The position numbers were made by a program, and so were the translations under genes. From contig NZ_MINI01000028.1 in NCBI RefSeq assembly GCF_002906855.1, positions 806,001-870,000 on the forward strand: 64,000 nt of DNA. The letters are read 5' to 3'. This DNA is from Pseudomonas putida (lineage in GTDB: Bacteria; Pseudomonadota; Gammaproteobacteria; Pseudomonadales; Pseudomonadaceae). Numbering within the stretch: the first letter of the stretch is position 1; each line of letters opens with the position of its first letter. Under the pieces are notes generated by a model. That model made no database searches. It was not told the DNA's origin and saw only the letters and a program-made list of their open reading frames with translations. This document shows, in pieces, positions 45,138-55,374 of this stretch.

Positions 45138-46046
45138 TCAGTGCCCGGGCTGGCTGCACGCGCAGACCGCTTCACGCAGCCAGCGATGGCCGGGGTCGCT
45201 GTCCTTTCGCCCATGCCAAGCCTGTTGATAGGCGAGGGCAGGCACCGGCAGTGGCGGCGTGAACTCGCGCAGTGACGGGTGCTGGCGCATCGGGCCTACC
45301 GCTCGCCTGGCCACGGTCAGGACCAGGTCGGTGCCCGCGAGCACTTCGACGGCAGCGCTCCAGTGCGGCAGCGCCAGGGCAACATGCCGGCGCAGGCCTT
45401 GCTCGGCCAAGGCGCGCTCGATCTCGTCATGGGCATCCGGGTGCATGGCCATGAGTACGTGCGGGCGTGCCAGCCAGTCATCCAGCGCAAGCCCGCCCTT
45501 GGCCGGTAGCACCTGGCGATCGGCGACGCTGATGAAGCGGTCTTCGAACAAGGTCTGGGCAATGATGTCGGCCGGCAGTTCCGGGAAGATGCCCAGGGCC
45601 AGGTCGAGTTCGCCATCGAGCAACTGTGCGAGCATCGTTTCGCGGCTGGCCTGGCTGATCGCCAGATCGACGCCGGGGGCGACCTGGCGCAGGTGGCGCA
45701 CCAGCGGCGGCAGGATGATGCGCGAGGAATAGTCGGATAGCGACAGCCTGAAGCGGCGCCGGGCTTGGGCAGGGTCGAACTGGGGTGTGGCCAGGAGGCC
45801 GTTGAGGCTCCCGAGGGCATCCTGCAGCGGTTTGGCCAGGGATTGGGCGCGGGCAGTCAGGGCCATCTGGCCGTGCTGGCGGATCAGCAACGGGTCGTCG
45901 AAGTGTGCACGAAGCTGCGCCAGCGCGTGGCTGACTGCAGGTTGGCTGCGGTGCAGGCGCAGGGCGGCGCGGGTCACGTGCCGTTCGCTGAGCAGGGCGT
46001 GCAGGGTGAGTAGCAGGTTGAGGTCGATCTTGCGCAGTTCATCCAT
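45138..46046 (-). CDS. LysR-family transcriptional regulator
   Basis: 302 residues. The helix-turn-helix is clear (LDLNLLLTLHALLSERHVTRAALRLHRSQPAVSHAL-type), with a LysR ligand-binding domain of the PBP2 NodD/LysR-like kind. It is divergent from the thiosulfate permease gene (131 bp apart) and convergent with the YdcZ gene, so it may regulate either. Confidence 0.9.
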   Translation of the reverse strand: MDELRKIDLNLLLTLHALLSERHVTRAALRLHRSQPAVSHALAQLRAHFDDPLLIRQHGQMALTARAQSLAKPLQDALGSLNGLLATPQFDPAQARRRFRLSLSDYSSRIILPPLVRHLRQVAPGVDLAISQASRETMLAQLLDGELDLALGIFPELPADIIAQTLFEDRFISVADRQVLPAKGGLALDDWLARPHVLMAMHPDAHDEIERALAEQGLRRHVALALPHWSAAVEVLAGTDLVLTVARRAVGPMRQHPSLREFTPPLPVPALAYQQAWHGRKDSDPGHRWLREAVCACSQPGH

Positions 46047-46177
46047 GGGGCGAATGCTTCGGTTGGCAATGACGGGTAGTTATCAGCCTAACAGATGTAC
46101 TGGCCCCTTCGCGGACCACACGAAGCACCTGACGGGGTTATACTCGCCCTCCGTTTCACTGTAGTCCGAGTATTTCA

Positions 46178-47392
46178 ATGGGTCTTTCTGCAACCGCCAC
46201 ACCCGAACCGCGCCGCCTCGGTGCGCCCTTGATCGCCCTGGCCCTGCTGCTGGCCGGCGCCTGGTTCCTCAACCTCAACGCCGGCTTCAAGCAGGTGCTG
46301 CTGTTGATGGTCGGCGCCGCCCTGGGCCTGACGCTCTATCACGCCGCTTTTGGCTTCACCTCGGCCTGGCGCGTGTTCATCAACGAACGCCGCGGCGCCG
46401 GCCTGCGTGCGCAGATGGTCATGTTGACCCTGGCCGTGCTGCTGTTCTTCCCGGCGCTGTCGGCCGGCAGCCTGTTCGGCACCCCGGTTACCGGCCTGGT
46501 CGCGCCGGCTGGCATGTCGGTGGTGTTCGGCGCATTCATTTTCGGCATTGGCATGCAACTGGGGGGCGGCTGTGCCTCGGGCACGCTGTTCACGGTCGGC
46601 GGCGGCAATGCGCGAATGCTGGTAACCCTGCTGTTCTTCATCATCGGCTCGGTCAGCGCCACCCACCATGCCGACTGGTGGTTCGCGCTGCCGTCGTTCC
46701 CGGCCACTTCGATTGTCCAGGCCTGGGGCGTGGTGCCATCGCTGCTGGCCAGCGTGGCCGTGTTCGCGCTGATCGCCTGGGCCACGGTGGTGCTGGAAAA
46801 GCGTCGTCATGGCGCCCTGGAAACGCCACTGAGCAGCGAGCATCGAAGCCTGCGCCGCTTCCTGCATGGCCCTTGGCCGCTGCTGTGGGGCGCAATTGCC
46901 CTGGCCTTGCTCAACTACGCCACCCTGGCCCTGGCCGGCCGCCCGTGGGGTATCACTTCGGCCTTTGCCCTGTGGGGCGCCAAGACCCTTTCCAGCTTCG
47001 GCGTGGACGTCGGCAGCTGGGTATTCTGGCAGGCGCCGGCCAATGCCAAGGCGCTGGCTGCGCCGCTGTGGCAGGACATCACCACGGTGATGGACATCGG
47101 CATCGTGCTCGGCGCACTGATGGCGGCAGGCTTGGCAGGCCGCTTCGCGCCCAGCCTGAAAATCCCGCTGCCATCGCTGATCGCCGCAGTGATCGGGGGC
47201 CTGCTGCTGGGCTATGGTTCGCGCCTGGCCTATGGCTGTAATATCGGCGCCTACTTCAGCGGTATCGCGTCGGGTAGCGTGCACGGCTGGTTGTGGCTGA
47301 TCGCGGCTTACACCGGCAACCTGATCGGCGTGCGCCTGCGCCCGATGTTCTTTGCCGGTGAACGCCGCCCGGTGGCGCTCAGCGGCTGTTGA
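46178..47392 (+). CDS. YeeE/YedE-family permease, thiosulfate transporter (TsuA)-like
   Basis: 404 residues, about ten hydrophobic helices. The two family Cys motifs are visible, GMQLGGGCASGTLF and RLAYGCNIGAYFSG, where thiosulfate ligands sit in TsuA structures. Members import thiosulfate; some (YedE) are linked to selenium. The following OsmC-like gene and neighbouring sulfur-linked genes fit a sulfur role. The ATG at 46178 has no obvious ribosome site. Confidence 0.85.
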   Translation: MGLSATATPEPRRLGAPLIALALLLAGAWFLNLNAGFKQVLLLMVGAALGLTLYHAAFGFTSAWRVFINERRGAGLRAQMVMLTLAVLLFFPALSAGSLFGTPVTGLVAPAGMSVVFGAFIFGIGMQLGGGCASGTLFTVGGGNARMLVTLLFFIIGSVSATHHADWWFALPSFPATSIVQAWGVVPSLLASVAVFALIAWATVVLEKRRHGALETPLSSEHRSLRRFLHGPWPLLWGAIALALLNYATLALAGRPWGITSAFALWGAKTLSSFGVDVGSWVFWQAPANAKALAAPLWQDITTVMDIGIVLGALMAAGLAGRFAPSLKIPLPSLIAAVIGGLLLGYGSRLAYGCNIGAYFSGIASGSVHGWLWLIAAYTGNLIGVRLRPMFFAGERRPVALSGC

Positions 47393-47424
47393 AACGATGT
47401 GATCAATTGGACAAGGAGGTTCGA

Positions 47425-47904
47425 ATGGCGCAATACACCGCTCACGTGGCCTGGGCTCGCGACGGCCAGGACTTTCTCGGTAACCAGTACAGCCGCCGGC
47501 ACCTGTGGCGCTTCGACGGCGGCGTCGAGGTGCCGGGGTCGTCGTCGCCCCATGTGGTGCCGTTGCCCATGTCCGATGCCTCGGCCGTGGACCCGGAAGA
47601 GGCTTTCATCGCCGCGCTGTCCAGCTGCCACATGTTGTGGTTCCTGTCGCTGGCGGCCAAACAGCGCTTTTGCGTCGAGCACTATGCCGATGACGCCGAA
47701 GGGGTGATGGCGCGCAATGAAGCAGGGCGCATGGCAATGACCGTGGTCACCCTGCGGCCGCGGGTCGAGTTCTCCGGGGAGCGCCAGCCGACGGCAGAGC
47801 AGCTCGATCAGCTGCATCACCTGGCCCACGACGCCTGCTTCATCGCCAACTCGGTGAAGACCGAAGTGCGCTGCGAGCCGGTCTATCCCCGACCGATTCG
47901 TTGA
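47425..47904 (+). CDS. OsmC-family protein
   Basis: 159 residues from ATG 47425, with AAGGAGG ideally placed (47413-47419). The OsmC signature is present: the Cys of ALSSCHMLWFL and a second Cys in HDACFIANSVKTEV, the peroxidatic pair of Ohr/OsmC-type enzymes. It follows the TsuA-like gene by 32 nt and is likely cotranscribed. The last few residues may come from the adjoining rearrangement, because a broken LysR gene starts within it. Confidence 0.85.
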   Translation: MAQYTAHVAWARDGQDFLGNQYSRRHLWRFDGGVEVPGSSSPHVVPLPMSDASAVDPEEAFIAALSSCHMLWFLSLAAKQRFCVEHYADDAEGVMARNEAGRMAMTVVTLRPRVEFSGERQPTAEQLDQLHHLAHDACFIANSVKTEVRCEPVYPRPIR

Positions 47905-48231
47905 CCTGGTCGGCGAGGGTTTCGACGCAGCCATCCGCGTTGGCGAGCGGGCAGACAACCCTCTGGTGGCGCGCAAGCTGTGCGATCACCTGCGCATCCT
48001 GTGCGCTTCACCGGCTTACCTTGCGCGCCAGGGCGAACTGCTCGACCCTCAGCAGCTCTCTGGGGATAACTGTTTAATATTCAGTGGTTTATGTTCATTT
48101 CATGAATGGCGGCTTAACAGTGGAAAGCGCAAGTGAGCGTCCGGGTCAGCGGCTCGTTACGCGGCAACGACAACGAGGCAGCTTGAGGCCGCACGGCGTG
48201 GCGTGGGCATTCTGGCAGGTGGCGACTGACT
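47891..48231 (+). pseudogene. Decayed LysR-family regulator fragment
   Basis: Out of frame with the OsmC gene, the sequence reads DRFVDLVGEGFDAAIRVGE, LVARKLCDHLRILCASPAYLA and WRLNSGKRK, parts of the LysR effector-binding domain. The frame then stops at 48134. It can be continued in a second frame (VSVRVSGSLRGNDNEA) and then a third (LEAARRGVGIL). Neither the helix-turn-helix nor a start is present. At least two indels have occurred, so it is a dead remnant. Confidence 0.8.
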
Positions 48232-48283
48232 GATTCTCGAAAATACATTAGTAAAATATTTTAAATAATTGAAATATATAGAT

Positions 48284-48613
48284 TTATCGTTTAGCGACAG
48301 CGTGCTGGACGCATTGCTCGTAATACGTCTGCTTGATGGCTGACGGCTGCAGTTTTGAACGGCTGTTGTACGTCTGTTCGGTGATGCCGAAGGCGGTCAT
48401 GCGCATCCATGGCTTGTCGAACCGGCGCACCTGCAGCTTCTTGCGCGTGGCATACAGGGTGACCCCGGAGAGCTTGGCTTGCTGAGCCTCGGCGGCGATC
48501 TGCGAACCCCAGCCACAGACGTTGCGATCGTTCTGGCTCAGCGCCTTGGCCTGGACGCCGAAGCCGACAGTGGCCAGCAGGCAGCCGGCCATCGTTGCTA
48601 GAATTGTTCGCAT
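48284..48613 (-). CDS. Small secreted protein of unknown function
   Basis: 109 residues with AGGA upstream of ATG 48613. A signal peptide (1-22, cleavage after VQA) leads a mature domain with conserved-looking Cys (NVCGWGSQ and EQCVQHAV), which may form a disulfide. I do not recognise the family. The DNA on its 3' side is AT-rich and lies beside the LysR relic. Confidence 0.65.
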   Translation of the reverse strand: MRTILATMAGCLLATVGFGVQAKALSQNDRNVCGWGSQIAAEAQQAKLSGVTLYATRKKLQVRRFDKPWMRMTAFGITEQTYNSRSKLQPSAIKQTYYEQCVQHAVAKR

Positions 48614-48805
48614 GTAGCTGTCCTAAGCATATGAAGATGAACGGAGTTTGCCTTCACTGACAATGCCTGGGGGCCAGCATTTTTCCTATCAGGTAGTGGC
48701 GATGCGAAAGCGATTTGCCAGCGCGGGCTTTCCATCCATGGATGAGGCTCACTGTACCTGAGTTGGCTGCGGCCGGTCCTGGCAAGAAATACCGCGTTGG
48801 GTGTA

Positions 48806-48820
48806 TGTGATCGTACAACT
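48806..48820. promoter_or_regulatory. Candidate GntR operator in its own promoter
   Basis: TGTATG-TGAT-CGTACA is a near-perfect inverted repeat (one mismatch) 46 bp before the regulator's ATG. The sequence TGATCGTACAAC recurs as TTATCGTACAAC upstream of kdgD (55375-55386), the first gene of the hexarate operon. This is what one regulator controlling both would leave. Confidence 0.55.
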
Positions 48821-48865
48821 GCTTGCGTTATGATGACGGCTGTCTTTCAAGGTGAAATACAGGGC

Positions 48866-49615
48866 ATGACAGAGCAGCAGGTACAGGCAAGGACCCGGCG
48901 CAAGCCGCGCAGTCTGGCCCAGGAACTGGTCACGGTGCTGACCGAGCGCATTCGCAGCGGCCAGCTCAAGCGCGGCGACAAGCTACCGACCGAATCGCAG
49001 ATCATGGCCGAGGAGGGCGTCAGCCGTACCGTGGTGCGTGAGGCGATCTCCCGGCTGCAGGCGGCCGGGCAGGTCGAGACGCGCCATGGCATCGGTACCT
49101 TTGTGCTGGATGCGCCGGCGACCGGGGGCTTCCGTATCGACCCGGCGACCGTGGTGACCTTGCGCGAGGTGCTGGCAGTGCTGGAGCTGCGCATCGCCCT
49201 GGAAATCGAATCGGCGGGCCTGGCGGCGCAACGGCGCAGCGATGAAGAACTGGCTGGCATGCGCGCGGCGCTCGATGAGCTGAACGAGGGGGCTGCGCAT
49301 GCCACCGACGCGGTATCGGCGGACTTCCAGTTCCACCTGCGTATTGCCCAGGCCAGCGGCAACCACTATTTCGCCGACATCATCAACCACCTGGGGACCA
49401 GCATCATTCCGCGCACCCGGTTGAATTCGGCGCGGTTGGCCCATGATGACCAGGCGCATTACATGAGCCGGTTGATGCATGAGCATGAAGCGATCTACGA
49501 AGCCATTGCCCGGCGCGACAGCGAAGGGGCGAAGATGGCCATGCGCATGCACCTGAGCAACAGCCGCGAGCGCTTGCGCCAGGCCCATGAAGAAGCCGAG
49601 GCTCAGGGGGGCTGA
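48866..49615 (+). CDS. FadR-subfamily GntR regulator of the hexarate operon
   Basis: 249 residues from ATG 48866. An N-terminal winged helix (LAQELVTVLTERIRSGQLKRGDKLPTESQIMAEEGVSRTVVREA) precedes an FCD domain with its metal/ligand His pattern (FQFHLRIAQASGNHYF and HEHEAIYEAI). It converges on the catabolic operon and shares an operator-like motif with its promoter. It likely represses the operon until hexarate or an intermediate appears. Confidence 0.92.
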   Translation: MTEQQVQARTRRKPRSLAQELVTVLTERIRSGQLKRGDKLPTESQIMAEEGVSRTVVREAISRLQAAGQVETRHGIGTFVLDAPATGGFRIDPATVVTLREVLAVLELRIALEIESAGLAAQRRSDEELAGMRAALDELNEGAAHATDAVSADFQFHLRIAQASGNHYFADIINHLGTSIIPRTRLNSARLAHDDQAHYMSRLMHEHEAIYEAIARRDSEGAKMAMRMHLSNSRERLRQAHEEAEAQGG

Positions 49616-49664
49616 GTCCTTCAATAACCTTTACCCACGAACAGGCCAGTACAGGCAATAAAGA

Positions 49665-49688
49665 AAAGCCCCGCAAATGCGGGGCTTT
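49665..49688. terminator. Bidirectional terminator between regulator and operon
   Basis: aaagccccgc and gcggggcttt form a 10-bp perfect stem with an AAAT loop and A/T flanks on both sides, between convergent genes. Confidence 0.85.
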
Positions 49689-49703
49689 CCTGTTTCGGAG
49701 CGC

Positions 49704-51284
49704 TTAGATCGAGCCTTCGCTCCACTGCCCGTTGACCAGGCGACGCAGCCCCAGCGGGTTGCCGTCACGCAGTGCTTCCGGCAGCAGCGCCTGCGGGTAG
49801 TTCTGGTAGCACACCGGACGCAGGAAACGGTCGATGGCCAGGGTGCCGACCGAGGTGCCACGGGCATCGGAGGTGGCCGGATACGGCCCGCCGTGGACCA
49901 TCGCGTCACACACTTCCACACCCGTCGGGTAGCCATTGACCAGAATGCGGCCAACTTTCTCTTCCAGCAGCGGCACCAGCCAGGCGAAGGCCTCGAAGTC
50001 TTCCGGCTCGCCGATCAGCGTCGCGGTCAGCTGGCCGCGCAGGCCGAGCAGGGCGTCACGTAGTTGCGCATTGTCCTTGACCTCGACCGCCACGGTGGTC
50101 GGGCCGAACACTTCTTCCTGCAGCAGCGGGTCAGCCTCCACCAGCAGGCGGGCATCGGCCTTGAACAGCTGGGCACGGGCCTGGCTGCCCTCTTGGGCCT
50201 GGCCGGCCAGGTGCTCGATACCGGCGTGGGCGTGCAGGTGCTCCAGGCCGCCAACATAGCTGCGCAGGCCACCCGCGTTGAGCATGGTCTGCCCGGCTTG
50301 TTGTTCCAGGTGCTGGCCGAGGTCGGCGAGCAGCTGGCTGTATTGTGCCGACTGCAGGCCGATCACCAGGCCTGGGTTGGTGCAGAACTGCCCGGCTCCC
50401 ATGCACACGGAGCCTGCCAGCTCGCGGGCGATGGCCTCGCCACGCTTGGCCAGGGCACCCGGCAGAATGATTACAGGGTTGATGCTGGACATCTCGGCGA
50501 ACACCGGGATTGGTTGCGGGCGTTCGGCGGCCATGCGGCACAGGGCGTCGCCGCCCTTGAGCGAACCGGTGAAGCCGACGGCCTGGATGGCCGGGTGCTT
50601 GACCAGCGGCTCGCCGACGCCAGCGCCGAACACCATGTTGAACACGCCCTTGGGCATGCCGGTACGCTCGGCGGCGCGCTGGATGGCGCAACCGACCAGG
50701 TCGGCGGTGGCCATATGGCCGCTGTGCGCCTTGAACACCACTGGGCAACCGGCTGCCAGGGCTGCGGCGGTGTCACCACCGGCAGTCGAGAAGGCCAGCG
50801 GGAAGTTGCTGGCACCGAACACGGCGACCGGGCCGACGCCGATGCGCATCTGGCGCAGGTCTACCCGCGGCAGTGGTTGGCGCTCGGGCAGGGCCAGGTC
50901 GATGCGCGCACCGAGGAAATCGCCACGGCGCAGCACCTGGGCGAACAGGCGCATCTGGCCGCTGGTGCGGCCGCGCTCGCCCTGGATTCGGGCGGCAGGC
51001 AGGGCGGTTTCACGGCAGACGATGGCGACGAAGGCGTCATCCAACTCGTCCAGTTCGGCAGCGATGGCGTCGAGGAACTCGGCGCGACGGGCCGGTTTCA
51101 GGTTGCGGAATTCAACAAAGGCGGCTGCGGCGGCTTTGGCTGCCTGGTCCACTTCGGCCTCGGTGGCTTGGGCGAAGCTGTAGGGCAGGGCCTCGCCGGT
51201 GGTGGCGTCCAGGCTTTGCAGGCGTTGCGTGCCAGCGGCGCTGCGCTGGCCGGCGATGAAGTTGTGGCCGAGGATCTCTGGCAT
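49704..51284 (-). CDS. 2,5-dioxovalerate (alpha-ketoglutaric semialdehyde) dehydrogenase
   Basis: 526 residues. The aldehyde-dehydrogenase active-site Cys is in GAGQFCTNPG, and the nucleotide loop and Glu are in FGASNFPLAFSTAGGDTAAALAAGCPVVFK and VFAEMSSINP (EMSS rather than ELGG, typical of the ketoglutarate semialdehyde branch). It performs the last step of the hexarate pathway, giving 2-oxoglutarate. It is last in the operon. Confidence 0.9.
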   Translation of the reverse strand: MPEILGHNFIAGQRSAAGTQRLQSLDATTGEALPYSFAQATEAEVDQAAKAAAAAFVEFRNLKPARRAEFLDAIAAELDELDDAFVAIVCRETALPAARIQGERGRTSGQMRLFAQVLRRGDFLGARIDLALPERQPLPRVDLRQMRIGVGPVAVFGASNFPLAFSTAGGDTAAALAAGCPVVFKAHSGHMATADLVGCAIQRAAERTGMPKGVFNMVFGAGVGEPLVKHPAIQAVGFTGSLKGGDALCRMAAERPQPIPVFAEMSSINPVIILPGALAKRGEAIARELAGSVCMGAGQFCTNPGLVIGLQSAQYSQLLADLGQHLEQQAGQTMLNAGGLRSYVGGLEHLHAHAGIEHLAGQAQEGSQARAQLFKADARLLVEADPLLQEEVFGPTTVAVEVKDNAQLRDALLGLRGQLTATLIGEPEDFEAFAWLVPLLEEKVGRILVNGYPTGVEVCDAMVHGGPYPATSDARGTSVGTLAIDRFLRPVCYQNYPQALLPEALRDGNPLGLRRLVNGQWSEGSI

Positions 51285-51307
51285 GTGGGGCTCCTAGGGT
51301 TGAATGT

Positions 51308-52861
51308 TCAGGTAATGGGTGCCGGATTGAACAGCGTGATGTCGTTGTGCAGGCGGTGCTGTTCTGCCCAGGTCTGCTTGCGGCCACTGGCCACGTCCAG
51401 GTAGTAGTGGAACAGCTCCCAGCCCAACTCTTCGATGGTCGAGCGGCCACTGGCGATGCGCCCGGCGTCGATGTCGATCAGGTCCGGCCAGCGTTGGGCC
51501 AGCTCGGTACGGGTGCAGACCTTGACCACGGGGGCCATGGCCAGGCCGTAGGGCGTGCCGCGACCGGTAGTGAATACATGCAGGTTCATGCCGGCGGCCA
51601 GCTGCAGGGTGCCGCAGACAAAGTCGCTGGCCGGGGTGGCGCAGAAGATCAGGCCCTTGCGGTTTACCCGCTCGCCCGGGCCGAGCACGCCCTGGATGGC
51701 GCCGCTGCCGGACTTGACGATCGAACCGAGGGACTTTTCGACGATGTTCGACAGGCCGCCTTTCTTGTTGCCCGGCGTGGTATTGGCGCTGCGGTCGGCC
51801 GCGCCTTGCTGCAGGTAGCGGTCGTACCAGTCCATCTCGCGCACCAGGGCATCGGCGACCTCCTGGTTTTGCGCGCGCGAGGTGAGCATGTAGATGGCGT
51901 CGCGCACTTCGGTCACTTCCGAGAACAGCACGGTGGCGCCAGCGCGCACCAGCAGGTCGGCGGCAAAGCCGAGTGCCGGGTTGGCGGTGATGCCGGAGAA
52001 GGCGTCACTGCCGCCGCACTGCATGCCGAGGATCAGCTCGCTGGCCGGTACGGTCTCGCGGCGGCGCTGGTCGAGCTTCTTGAGGCGGGTTTCCGCCAGG
52101 CCCATGATCTGCTCGATCATCTCGGCAAAGCCAAGGCTGGCGTCCTGCAAGCGATACAGCCAGGGCTCGCTGAGGTCCACCGAAGGGTCGTTGTCGTGCA
52201 TCACCTGGCCGGCCTGGAGCTTTTCGCAACCCAGGCTGATCACCAGCGCTTCGCCACCGAGGTTGGGGTTGCGCGCCAGGTTGCGCACGGTGCGGATCGG
52301 GATGTAGGCGTCGCGGGCGTTGATCGCCACGCCGCAGCCATAGCTGTGGGTGAGGGCGACCACGTCATCGACGTTGGGGTATTTGGGCAGCAATTCGGCG
52401 CGGATGCGTTTGACTGCGTGTTCCAGCACGCCGGTCACGCACTGCACGGTGGTGGTGATGCCGAGGATGTTGCGGGTGCCGACGGTGCCGTCGGCGTTGC
52501 GGTAGCCTTCGAAGGTGAAGCCGTCCAGCGCTGGCAGGGCATCGGGCACTGCATCGCAGCGCGGCAGGCTGTCCAGCTCGGGGGCGGCCGGCATGGCCAG
52601 CTGGCTTTCCTGTACCCAGCTGCCCTGGCGCAGGTCTTCCAGCGCATACCCGATGATCTGCCCATAACGGCGCACCGGCTCGCCCTTGGCAATCAGCTCG
52701 GTGGCAACCTTGTGGCTCTGTGGCACGCCTTCGACCAGGGTCAGGCCATCGGCGAAGCGGGCGCCTTCGCCCAGGCCGCCGTCGTTGACCACCACCACGA
52801 CATTGTCGTCGTCGTGCAGGCGGACGTAGCGGGGCGAGTCGGAATGTTCGATCAACTGCAT
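51308..52861 (-). CDS. garD: Galactarate dehydratase
   Basis: 517 residues with TAGGG upstream. The UxaA/GarD dehydratase pattern is clear: an N-terminal SAF-like domain ([18 protein letters not shown]), then [25 protein letters not shown] and [20 protein letters not shown]. GarD removes water from galactarate (sometimes glucarate) to give 5-dehydro-4-deoxyglucarate, the substrate of KdgD. No gudD-type enolase-family glucarate dehydratase is present in the window. Confidence 0.92.
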   Translation of the reverse strand: MQLIEHSDSPRYVRLHDDDNVVVVVNDGGLGEGARFADGLTLVEGVPQSHKVATELIAKGEPVRRYGQIIGYALEDLRQGSWVQESQLAMPAAPELDSLPRCDAVPDALPALDGFTFEGYRNADGTVGTRNILGITTTVQCVTGVLEHAVKRIRAELLPKYPNVDDVVALTHSYGCGVAINARDAYIPIRTVRNLARNPNLGGEALVISLGCEKLQAGQVMHDNDPSVDLSEPWLYRLQDASLGFAEMIEQIMGLAETRLKKLDQRRRETVPASELILGMQCGGSDAFSGITANPALGFAADLLVRAGATVLFSEVTEVRDAIYMLTSRAQNQEVADALVREMDWYDRYLQQGAADRSANTTPGNKKGGLSNIVEKSLGSIVKSGSGAIQGVLGPGERVNRKGLIFCATPASDFVCGTLQLAAGMNLHVFTTGRGTPYGLAMAPVVKVCTRTELAQRWPDLIDIDAGRIASGRSTIEELGWELFHYYLDVASGRKQTWAEQHRLHNDITLFNPAPIT

Positions 52862-52939
52862 GTTTGGGCCCTACTTGTCAGGTTCTCAGGCTTTTGTACA
52901 TCCGCCCGCGCAGGCTTCGGCCGGCGCGGGCGTGTTCAC

Positions 52940-54304
52940 TCAGTGCCGCGAGCTGGCCAGTTCGCCATTGGCGGCCGGCTCAGGTTGTGGCGTTGGGGCA
53001 TCTTCGCGCAACTCGATACGCTTGATCGGGCCGACGATCACCAGGTAGCTGAACACCGCCACCAGGGCATTGGCGCCCACGTACACCAGGGCCCACTTGA
53101 ACGAGCCGGTGGCGCTGATGATGTAACCGATGACGATCGGGGTGGTGATCGAGGCGATGTTGCCGAAGGTGTTGAACAGGCCACCGGACAGCCCGGCGAT
53201 CTGCTTGGGCGAGGTGTCTGCCACCACGGCCCAGCCCAGCGCGCCGATGCCTTTGCCGAAGAAGGCCAGGGTCATGAAACCGACCACCATCCACTCGGCG
53301 TCGACATAGTTGCAGAAGACCATGGTGGTCGACAGCAACAGCCCGCAGACGATCGGCAGCTTGCGCGAGAAGGTCAGCGAGTTGCCGCGGCGCAGCAGCC
53401 AGTCCGAGATCACGCCACCCAGCACGCCACCAATGAAGCCACACACCGCCGGCAGTGAGGCGATGAAGCCGGCCTTGAGGATGGTCATGCCGCGCTCCTG
53501 CACCAGGTACACCGGGAACCAGGTGAGGAAGAAGTAGGTGATGGCGTTGATGCAGTACTGGCCCAGGTAAACGCCCAGCAGCATGCGGCTGGTCAGCAGT
53601 TGCTTGATATAGCCCCATTTCGGGCCATCGTTGCCACGCTTCTGGTCCATGTCGACCAGGCCGCCGTTCTGCTCGATGTGCTCGAGTTCGTCCTTGCTGA
53701 TGCGTGGGTGCTGGCGCGGGTTGTAGATGGTCTTCAGCCACACCATGGAGAACACGATGCCCAGCGCACCCATGACCACGAACACGTGCTCCCAGCCGAA
53801 GCTGAACACGATCCAGCCCATGATCGGGGCGAACAGTGCGGTGGCGAAGTATTGCGCCGAGTTGAAGATCGCCGAGGCGGTGCCGCGTTCCTGGGTCGGG
53901 AACCAGGCCGCGACGATACGGGCATTACCCGGGAACGACGGGGCTTCGGCGAAACCGACGAGAAAGCGCAGGGTGAACAGGGTCACTACCGCCCAGGCCA
54001 CCGGCAGGCCGCCGACAAAACCCTGCAGCAGGGTGAACAGCGACCAGGTGAAGATGCTGAAGGCGTAGACATTTTTCGAACCGAAGCGGTCCAGCAGCCA
54101 GCCACCGGGGATCTGCCCGGCCACGTAAGCCCATCCGAAGGCGGAGAAAATATAACCAAGGGTAACGGCGTCGATGCCGAGGTCTTTCTGCAGGCTGGAG
54201 CCGGCGATGGCGATGGTTGCTCGGTCTGCGTAGTTGATCGTGGTCACCAGGAACAGCATGAACAGGATCAGGTAGCGCACATGCGTCTTTTTAGTCGCTT
54301 GCAT
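52940..54304 (-). CDS. MFS hexarate (glucarate/galactarate) transporter
   Basis: 454 residues with GGGAG upstream. Twelve helices and the ACS-family signature INYADRATIAIAG near the start, with the GxLxDRxGxK loop (GGWLLDRFGSKNV). It is homologous to GudP/GarP sugar-acid proton symporters and lies between kdgD and garD. It is a paralogue of the frameshifted transporter at 21140. Confidence 0.92.
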   Translation of the reverse strand: MQATKKTHVRYLILFMLFLVTTINYADRATIAIAGSSLQKDLGIDAVTLGYIFSAFGWAYVAGQIPGGWLLDRFGSKNVYAFSIFTWSLFTLLQGFVGGLPVAWAVVTLFTLRFLVGFAEAPSFPGNARIVAAWFPTQERGTASAIFNSAQYFATALFAPIMGWIVFSFGWEHVFVVMGALGIVFSMVWLKTIYNPRQHPRISKDELEHIEQNGGLVDMDQKRGNDGPKWGYIKQLLTSRMLLGVYLGQYCINAITYFFLTWFPVYLVQERGMTILKAGFIASLPAVCGFIGGVLGGVISDWLLRRGNSLTFSRKLPIVCGLLLSTTMVFCNYVDAEWMVVGFMTLAFFGKGIGALGWAVVADTSPKQIAGLSGGLFNTFGNIASITTPIVIGYIISATGSFKWALVYVGANALVAVFSYLVIVGPIKRIELREDAPTPQPEPAANGELASSRH

Positions 54305-54406
54305 GCTGGTAATACTCCCACTAGTTATTTTTGTGCGGGCTCACGAGTTGTAGCCGGAGTGAGCAGGCCCACTCCGGATGCGGCAATGGCAGGCCGCGGG
54401 GTGCGC

Positions 54407-55318
54407 TTATTGCGGACCCACCTTGTCCATCAGTGCTGCGAGCATTTCGTACTCTTCGGCGGTCAGGTCGGTCAGCGGGGTGCGCACCGGGCCTGCGTCG
54501 TAACCGGCGATCTTGGCACCGGCCTTGACGATGCTCACGGCGTAGCCGGCCTTGCGGTTACGAATGTCCAGGTACGGCAGGAAGAAATCGTCGATCAGCT
54601 TGGCCACGGTGGCGTGATCGTCGCGGGCGATGGCGTGGTAGAAGTCCATCGCAGTCTTCGGAATGAAGTTGAACACTGCCGACGAGTACACCGGCACACC
54701 CAGTGCCTTGTAAGCCGCAGCGTACACCTCGGCCGTCGGCAGGCCACCCAGGTAGCTGAAACGATCACCCATGCGGCGACGGATCGACACCATCAGTTCG
54801 ATATCGCCCAGGCCGTCCTTGTAGCCGATCAGGTTCGGGCAACGTTCGGCCAGTTGCTCCAGCAGGTTGGCGTTCAGGCGGCAGACGTTGCGGTTGTACA
54901 CCACCACACCGATGTTGACCGATTTGCACACCGCTTCGACGTGGGTGGCAACGCCGTCCTGGCTGGCTTCTGTGAGGTAGTGCGGCAGCAGCAGCAGGCC
55001 CTTGGCGCCCAGGCGCTCGGCTTCTTGTGCGTACTCGATGGCCTGGCGGGTGGAGCCACCGACGCCGGCGAGGATTGGCACCGACTTGGCGCAGGTGTCG
55101 ACCGCAGTCTTGATCACCTGGCTGTATTCGCTGGCGGCCAGTGAGAAGAACTCACCGGTGCCACCGGCGGCGAACAGGGCGCTGGCGCCGTAGGGGGCGA
55201 GCCACTCCAGGCGCTTGATGTAGCCAGCCTGGTTGAAGTCGCCCTGGGCATTGAAGTCGGTGACCGGGAAAGACAGCAGGCCGTGGGAGAGGATGGATTT
55301 CAGTTCTTGTGGATTCAT
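54407..55318 (-). CDS. kdgD: 5-dehydro-4-deoxyglucarate dehydratase
   Basis: 303 residues from the ATG at 55318; the upstream in-frame ATG at 55330 overlaps the ribosome site AGGA. It is a DapA/NAL-family class-I aldolase-like TIM barrel with [12 protein letters not shown], the catalytic Tyr in GVVVYNRN and Schiff-base Lys in [10 protein letters not shown]. KdgD decarboxylates and dehydrates 5-dehydro-4-deoxyglucarate to 2-oxoglutarate semialdehyde. It is the first gene of the operon, under the shared GntR motif. Confidence 0.93.
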   Translation of the reverse strand: MNPQELKSILSHGLLSFPVTDFNAQGDFNQAGYIKRLEWLAPYGASALFAAGGTGEFFSLAASEYSQVIKTAVDTCAKSVPILAGVGGSTRQAIEYAQEAERLGAKGLLLLPHYLTEASQDGVATHVEAVCKSVNIGVVVYNRNVCRLNANLLEQLAERCPNLIGYKDGLGDIELMVSIRRRMGDRFSYLGGLPTAEVYAAAYKALGVPVYSSAVFNFIPKTAMDFYHAIARDDHATVAKLIDDFFLPYLDIRNRKAGYAVSIVKAGAKIAGYDAGPVRTPLTDLTAEEYEMLAALMDKVGPQ

Positions 55319-55374
55319 TGTTGTAGGCATCCTGTGGCGCTTGGGGTGAAGGGTGTTGCTCTGTTAGAGGTAAG

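Noticed and set aside
51347..53458. A 703-codon plus-strand frame
   Set aside because: Antisense of garD and the MFS gene; no domain pattern.
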